Positions 59,913-64,000 of a DNA stretch of 64,000 nucleotides are shown here, piece after piece. How positions within the stretch are numbered: position 1 is the first letter of the stretch; each line of letters begins with the position of its first letter. Under the pieces are notes generated by a model. It ran no database searches, was not told where the DNA came from, and saw only the letters and a list, made by a program, of their open reading frames with translations. A program made the translations under genes and the position numbers. Source of the DNA: Brevibacterium renqingii (GTDB lineage: Bacteria; Actinomycetota; Actinomycetes; Actinomycetales; Brevibacteriaceae); NCBI RefSeq assembly GCF_017808105.1, contig NZ_JADBHF010000001.1, positions 520,614 through 584,613 on the forward strand, written 5' to 3'.

Positions 59913-61184
59913 TTAAGCGAAGAGGCGGAACATCGGCGAATTCTGGTGCACGCGCTCGACCTCGATCGACGAGGCCTCCATCCGCTCGAGCAGGTTCGGC
60001 AGGTCCTCGGCATAGCCGAGCTGGATGCCGACGAAGGCCGGTCCGGTCTCCCTGTCGGAGCGTTTGACGTACTCGAACATCGCGATGTCGTCCTCGGGGC
60101 CGAGCACCTCGTTGAGGAACCGGCGCAGGGCTCCGGGCTCCTGCGGGAAGTCGACGATGAAGTAGTGCTTGAGGCCCTCGTGGACGAGGGAGCGTTCGAG
60201 GATCTCGGGATAGCGGGAGATGTCGTTGTTGCCCCCGGAGACCAGGCACACCACGGTCGAGCCGGGTTCGATGGTGATCGGCTTGTCCGAATCCGGACCG
60301 CCGATGCCGGCAGAGGCCAGGGCGCCGGAGGGTTCGGCGATGATGCCGTCGACCTGGTACATGTCGAGCATCTCGGTGGCCACGGCACCCTCGGCGACGG
60401 GACGGATGTCGAGGCCGAGCTCGGAGACGACGTCGAAGGTCAGCGCGCCGGCGCGTTTGACCGCGGTGCCGTCGGCGAACCGGTCGATGTTCTCCAGAGT
60501 CACGGGGTGGCCGGCCTTGAGCGCGGCGATCATCGAGGCGGCTCCGGCGGGTTCGGCACCGATGATCTTCGTGTTCGGCATGCGCTCGGCAGCGTAAGCG
60601 GCGATGCCGGCGATGACTCCGCCGCCGCCGACAGGAACGATGATGTAGTCCGGGTCGGTCCCGAGCTGCGCGTGGATCTCCGCGCCGACGGTGCCCTGAC
60701 CGGCGATAGTGCGACGATCGTCGAAGGCCGAGACCAGGAGGGCGTCATTGCGTTCGGCGAAGCGATGGGCCAGGGCGGAGGCGTCGTCGTAGGTGGAGCC
60801 TGCGATCTCGATGGTCACCTGCTCGCCGCCGAAGTGGCGTACGCGCTCGATCTTCTGCTTCGGAGTGGTCTTGGGCACGAAGATCGTGCCCTGGATGCCG
60901 AGCTCCTTGCAGGCGCGGGCGAATCCCTGCGCATGATTGCCCGCCGAGGCGCAGACGACTCCACGGGCCCGTTCGTCGGCGTCGAGCTGGAGCATGAAGT
61001 TGAACGCCCCGCGGATCTTGTAGGAGCGCACCATCTGGAGGTCCTCGCGCTTGAGGTAGATGGTCGACCCGGTCGCGGCCGTCAGCCGCTCGCAGATCTG
61101 AAGTGGTGACAGGATGACGGAATCGGCGATTCGAGACGCAGCGGCCTCGACCTCGTCGGCGAGTGTGAGCTTCTGGAGTGTCAT
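59913..61184 (-). CDS. ilvA: Threonine ammonia-lyase, biosynthetic
   Basis: 423 aa. PLP enzyme that turns threonine into 2-oxobutanoate, first step to isoleucine. VRSYKIRGAFNFML holds the PLP lysine; SAGNHAQGFARACKELGIQG and VPVGGGGVIAGIAAYAAERM (glycine loop) follow; LVSGGNNDISRY is near the end of the catalytic domain. The C-terminal 90 residues form one ACT-like regulatory module (FIVDFPQEPGALRRFLNEVL), as in Corynebacterium-type short forms. ATG 61184 gives the usual N-terminus; there is no good ribosome site. A 14-bp palindrome is 39 bp upstream. Confidence 0.93.
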   Translation of the reverse strand: MTLQKLTLADEVEAAASRIADSVILSPLQICERLTAATGSTIYLKREDLQMVRSYKIRGAFNFMLQLDADERARGVVCASAGNHAQGFARACKELGIQGTIFVPKTTPKQKIERVRHFGGEQVTIEIAGSTYDDASALAHRFAERNDALLVSAFDDRRTIAGQGTVGAEIHAQLGTDPDYIIVPVGGGGVIAGIAAYAAERMPNTKIIGAEPAGAASMIAALKAGHPVTLENIDRFADGTAVKRAGALTFDVVSELGLDIRPVAEGAVATEMLDMYQVDGIIAEPSGALASAGIGGPDSDKPITIEPGSTVVCLVSGGNNDISRYPEILERSLVHEGLKHYFIVDFPQEPGALRRFLNEVLGPEDDIAMFEYVKRSDRETGPAFVGIQLGYAEDLPNLLERMEASSIEVERVHQNSPMFRLFA

Positions 61185-61222
61185 GTCTGTTTGAACCACC
61201 AGACCATTGTGCGCCTTCTGTC

Positions 61223-61236
61223 TTGCCATTTGGCAA
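61223..61236. promoter_or_regulatory. Palindrome upstream of ilvA
   Basis: TTGCCA-TT-TGGCAA, perfect 14 bp, between ilvA and the divergent maltokinase-like gene. It is a candidate operator; the binding protein is unknown. Confidence 0.45.
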
Positions 61237-61447
61237 CTCGTATCGACATAAGGACAGCAGATGTGCAGCAATCGAACCGCGAGAAGGGCCCTCGGCGACC
61301 GCGCCGGAGCCTCCGCGCTCGCCTCGAATCCGTCGCGATCCCGCCTGATTACGGCACGGGCTTGGGGGTTTCGGGTGCGCCATGATCGGTGATCGCCCCA
61401 TATCATGATTGGATGGAGGATGCCCGTAATCCCTTCAAGGAGACGAC

Positions 61448-63706
61448 ATGGCCATCAGCAGTGAGCTCGAACAACTGTTAGCCAGCTGGATACCTCGGCA
61501 GCCGTGGTTCCCCAAGCTCGCTGCAGATTTCGGGAACGACCCCGACATCACCCCGATGTCGGTGGCCCGCGCGTTCACTTACACCGCCGAGGAACTCGGC
61601 GGCTTCGTCGGTCTCGTGACCGTGATCTCCGTCGGCGATGGTCCGACCCTGCGCCGGCTCAACATTCCGCTGACCCTGCGCGGCGCCGAGGACATGCACC
61701 TGCGTCATGCTCTCATCGGGCAGATCGACGACCTCGCCCTGGGGCCTGTGTACGTCTACGACGGTGCCGCGGACCCCGTGTTCGTCAATCTCATGGCCGA
61801 TGCCATCACCAAACGCAAGGTCTTCGACGGCGGGCAGCTGTCGACCGAATCGCTTCGCCACAGCCTGGAGAAGACCGAGGCCCGGGATCGGGCGCCGATG
61901 CCCTTCCCCGTATCCGCGAACGGCACGCCCGCCTCGGCGAAGTCATCGTCGACAGCCACCCCCGCCGAGGTGGTTCCCCCGAAGCCGTCCAAGGCCGCCA
62001 TCGAGGTCGCCGAAGGCGATGAGCTGCCGGTCGCCATCCGACCGATCGAGGTCGCGGACTCCGGGCCGCACAAATCCACCGTCATCATCCACGACGAATA
62101 CGAGCCGCTGGAGCTCAGCTTCTTCCGGGTGCTCGAGAACGGGATGCCATCCTCGCTGACGATCCCGGTCCTCCTCACCGAGGCGGGTTCGCGCAGCGTG
62201 CCCGAAGTCATCGGCTGGGGCTCGGGGCGCTGGTACGACATGTTCGAGGTCCAGGAGATGGAGGCGCCGATGGCGCTGCTGTCCCACGTCGACGTCGAGG
62301 CCGAACCCGCTTGGCGCGAAGCCGTCGACACTGTCTGCGCCGTCGACTCCGGATCGATCGGAGCCTACAACGCCCACGCCGCCGATATGGGGCGGCGCAT
62401 CGGCGAACTCCACGCGGACATGGCCGCCGAATTCGGCATCGTCGAAGGCGGAGGCGAACCGACCAAGCAGCTGGTGCAGAAGTGGATCGAACGCATCGAC
62501 TGGGCGATCGGCCGTGCTCCGCTGGCGCTGGATTCGCTGGTTCCCGAACTGCGGGCCCACCGGGCGAAGGTGCAGGGACTCGAGACGATCGGCACTCTGC
62601 AGAAGATCCACGGCGAGCTGACTTTGGACCATGTAGTCAGCTCACCGTCCGACGGCTATTCGGTCGTGAAGTTCACGGATTCGACGAACTCCGATCCGAA
62701 GCCCCCGGCGCTCGACCTCGTGGCCCTGCTGCGCAGCATCGACTACGCTGCCGGGTTCGCCCGCCTGCAGCGCACCGACGCGCTCGACTCCGAAGACGGA
62801 TCGCTGGTCGTCAACGGCTTCGGCAACGACCCGTCAGCACTGCGCGCGATCTTCGACTCCCCGGAATACCTGTGGGCCTCGCAGGTGCAGAACTCGCTGC
62901 TGTCCGGCTATTCCCGGGCACGTGGAGAGAGCGTCGGGTTGAATGACCCGGTGCTGCGGGCCGCCCTCGTCGACCGTCTGCTCGTCGAGGTTGTCACCGA
63001 ACTGCGCAATCGCCCGAATTGGCTCTCCGTGCCGTTGGCCACGCTCACCCTCGTGCTCAAGGGCAAGCCCGCCCGCGCCGAGGCGGAGCCCGTCGCAGCC
63101 GCGTCCGTTGAAGAGCCGGAGGCGGCGGAGTCGAGCACTGCGCCCAGGGGCACCGCCGGCGCCGTCGCTGCCGCGATTTCGACCGCCGATACCGAGGGCG
63201 CAGATGCGGGCTCGGTGGCAGACGTCGACAGCGCTGAGTCCTCGGATGCGGATGGTGCTGAACCCCCGGTCGCCGACACCGCGGAGAACACGGTCGCTGC
63301 GAACGTCGCGCCGGACATCGACGACGAGGCCGACTCCACTGTCGCGCCGCCTCACGACGATGCCGGTGGCGAAACCGTCGATGACGAGGACTTCGCCGAC
63401 GAGGAGGAGGCGGAAGCTCCCGTCCAGCGCGTCCCTGCGACATTCGCCGCCCGAGGTGCCACCTCCGAGGACGCCGACAGCACCGGTCACGACGTCGCCA
63501 AGCCGGCCAAACCGGCGGAGGCTCCGAAACTCGGCAAGACCTGGAGCGAACGCTCCCACGGTTCCGACGACGAAGCCGGAAAAGGACCGAACCGTGAGGC
63601 CAGAAGGGCGGACAAGGGAACGGAGCCGACCCAGGGTTCGGTGTTCGACGACCTCCTGGGCACGGCGCGGAAGCGGGACAGGATGAAGAAGCGAAAGCAG
63701 GACTGA
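61448..63706 (+). CDS. Maltokinase-like protein with lost catalytic residues and a disordered C-terminal tail
   Basis: 752 aa. Follows the order of actinobacterial maltokinase (Mak/Pep2): an N-terminal cap with WIPRQPWFPKL (Mak: WLSRQRWYAG-like), helical MGRRIGELHADMAAEFG, QKIHGELTLDHVV (residues about 386-398, in place of QRVHGDLHLGQVL), DLVALLRSIDYAAGF and ELRNRPNWLSVPL. The catalytic Asp of HGDLHLGQ is Glu, the Mg-binding DFEGEP is KFTDST, and the ATP lysine segment reads LELSFFRV, so kinase activity is unlikely. Residues about 538-752 are Ala/Glu/Asp-rich, low complexity and end in a basic patch (KRDRMKKRKQD). AAGGAG lies 5 nt before ATG. Role unknown; a scaffold or sensor of sugar phosphates is a guess. 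Confidence 0.8.
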   Translation: MAISSELEQLLASWIPRQPWFPKLAADFGNDPDITPMSVARAFTYTAEELGGFVGLVTVISVGDGPTLRRLNIPLTLRGAEDMHLRHALIGQIDDLALGPVYVYDGAADPVFVNLMADAITKRKVFDGGQLSTESLRHSLEKTEARDRAPMPFPVSANGTPASAKSSSTATPAEVVPPKPSKAAIEVAEGDELPVAIRPIEVADSGPHKSTVIIHDEYEPLELSFFRVLENGMPSSLTIPVLLTEAGSRSVPEVIGWGSGRWYDMFEVQEMEAPMALLSHVDVEAEPAWREAVDTVCAVDSGSIGAYNAHAADMGRRIGELHADMAAEFGIVEGGGEPTKQLVQKWIERIDWAIGRAPLALDSLVPELRAHRAKVQGLETIGTLQKIHGELTLDHVVSSPSDGYSVVKFTDSTNSDPKPPALDLVALLRSIDYAAGFARLQRTDALDSEDGSLVVNGFGNDPSALRAIFDSPEYLWASQVQNSLLSGYSRARGESVGLNDPVLRAALVDRLLVEVVTELRNRPNWLSVPLATLTLVLKGKPARAEAEPVAAASVEEPEAAESSTAPRGTAGAVAAAISTADTEGADAGSVADVDSAESSDADGAEPPVADTAENTVAANVAPDIDDEADSTVAPPHDDAGGETVDDEDFADEEEAEAPVQRVPATFAARGATSEDADSTGHDVAKPAKPAEAPKLGKTWSERSHGSDDEAGKGPNREARRADKGTEPTQGSVFDDLLGTARKRDRMKKRKQD

Positions 63707-63832
63707 CCGCGTCCGGAGCCGAGTCACGCGATTGGCAGATGCCATTCCAGTTGTGAGAAACTATGGTGGCTCGACCTCGTGTCGGGCAGGCCGGGTTCGC
63801 CTCCATCCATGCACCATCGAGGGTGAACCAAG

Positions 63833-63920
63833 GGAAGCGTGTCCGAGCGGCCGAAGGAGACGGTCTTGAAAACCGTTGTGCGGCAACCCCGCACCGTGGG
63901 TTCGAATCCCACCGCTTCCG
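63833..63920 (+). tRNA. tRNA-Ser (anticodon UGA)
   Basis: 88 nt without encoded CCA. Acceptor stem GGAAGCG/CGCTTCC, D arm with GTCCGAGCGGC, anticodon loop CTTGAAA giving anticodon TGA, a long variable arm (TTGTGCGGCAACCCCGCACC, typical of class II tRNA), and T arm GGGTTCGAATCCC. A hairpin terminator follows 8 bp after the 3' end. Confidence 0.97.
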
Positions 63921-63927
63921 CCGTGTG

Positions 63928-63977
63928 ATGTCCCACGTCATCGTTCACTCGATGGCGTGGGACATTTCTTGTTTCTG
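63928..63977 (+). terminator. Terminator after tRNA-Ser
   Basis: ATGTCCCACGTCATCG (63928-63943), loop TTCACT, and CGATGGCGTGGGACAT (63950-63965) pair over 16 bp with one mismatch, followed by TTCTTGTTTCT. Confidence 0.88.
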
Positions 63978-64000
63978 ACTCTGGTATGTCTCATGACATC

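Noticed and set aside
63833..64000. Integrated element at tRNA-Ser
   Set aside because: The tRNA is complete with its own terminator and no integrase or repeated tRNA end is seen before the window stops; a 3' element cannot be judged.

Overview
The window is a gene-dense, high-GC stretch of actinobacterial chromosome. Frequent GTG/TTG starts, leaderless genes, an HspR/HAIR-controlled dnaK operon, a bacterial proteasome activator (Bpa/PafE), DUF1206 and DUF998 membrane proteins, LPXTG wall proteins and a Corynebacterium-like layout of lysE/lysG, lldP/lldD/lldR and narKGHJI all support this. I would guess Micrococcales, possibly Brevibacterium, but that is an inference from gene style. No prophage, IS element, CRISPR array or rRNA was seen. 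The accessory flavour comes from small repeats, hairpins and wall proteins.

Layout. 1-3960 (minus): riboflavin operon ribD-ribE-ribBA-ribH behind an FMN riboswitch and an intrinsic terminator. 4081-5998: MarR regulator and MFS exporter. 6175-11627: a DUF805 protein, two 40-bp-period repeat arrays, a TDT-family transporter, and an unusual ABC ATPase next to a YhgE/Pip membrane protein. 11689-13401: an inverted repeat, then the lysE/lysG-type exporter and regulator pair. 13681-20566: a RecQ-type helicase carrying a phosphoribosyltransferase-like tail, a small membrane protein, a VOC protein, a PEP-mutase/isocitrate-lyase-like enzyme, a DUF998 protein and an amidase.

20685-31440: respiratory nitrate reduction, with a four-cysteine ArnR-like regulator convergent with narK-narG-narH-narJ-narI, and mobA (molybdenum cofactor) divergent from narK. 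The same palindrome, TTCTAC-N5-GTAGAA, lies in front of the regulator and between narK and mobA, suggesting one operator for the whole module. 31528-35426: an aspartate:proton symporter-like permease divergent from its probable GntR regulator, then a CobW-family GTPase. 35520-39618: the L-lactate module (lldR, lactate permease, lldD). 39778-41871: a MerR regulator and a SulP transporter sharing a 23-bp operator. 42020-46434: HAIR elements and dnaK-grpE-dnaJ-hspR.

46552-51224: a DUF1206 protein between two look-alike terminators, then two paralogous LPXTG proteins. 51412-57844: a lipid/diacylglycerol kinase divergent from serS, two HAD phosphatases and a tightly overlapping operon of quinone oxidoreductase, bpa, an unknown gene and a HAD phosphatase. 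57907-63977: cstA, ilvA, a long protein that looks like a catalytically dead maltokinase with a disordered tail, and tRNA-Ser(UGA) with a terminator.

The best candidates for something undescribed are the nar/mobA operator pair with its four-cysteine regulator, the pseudo-maltokinase, and the dispersed inverted-repeat family at 11689 and 59825.
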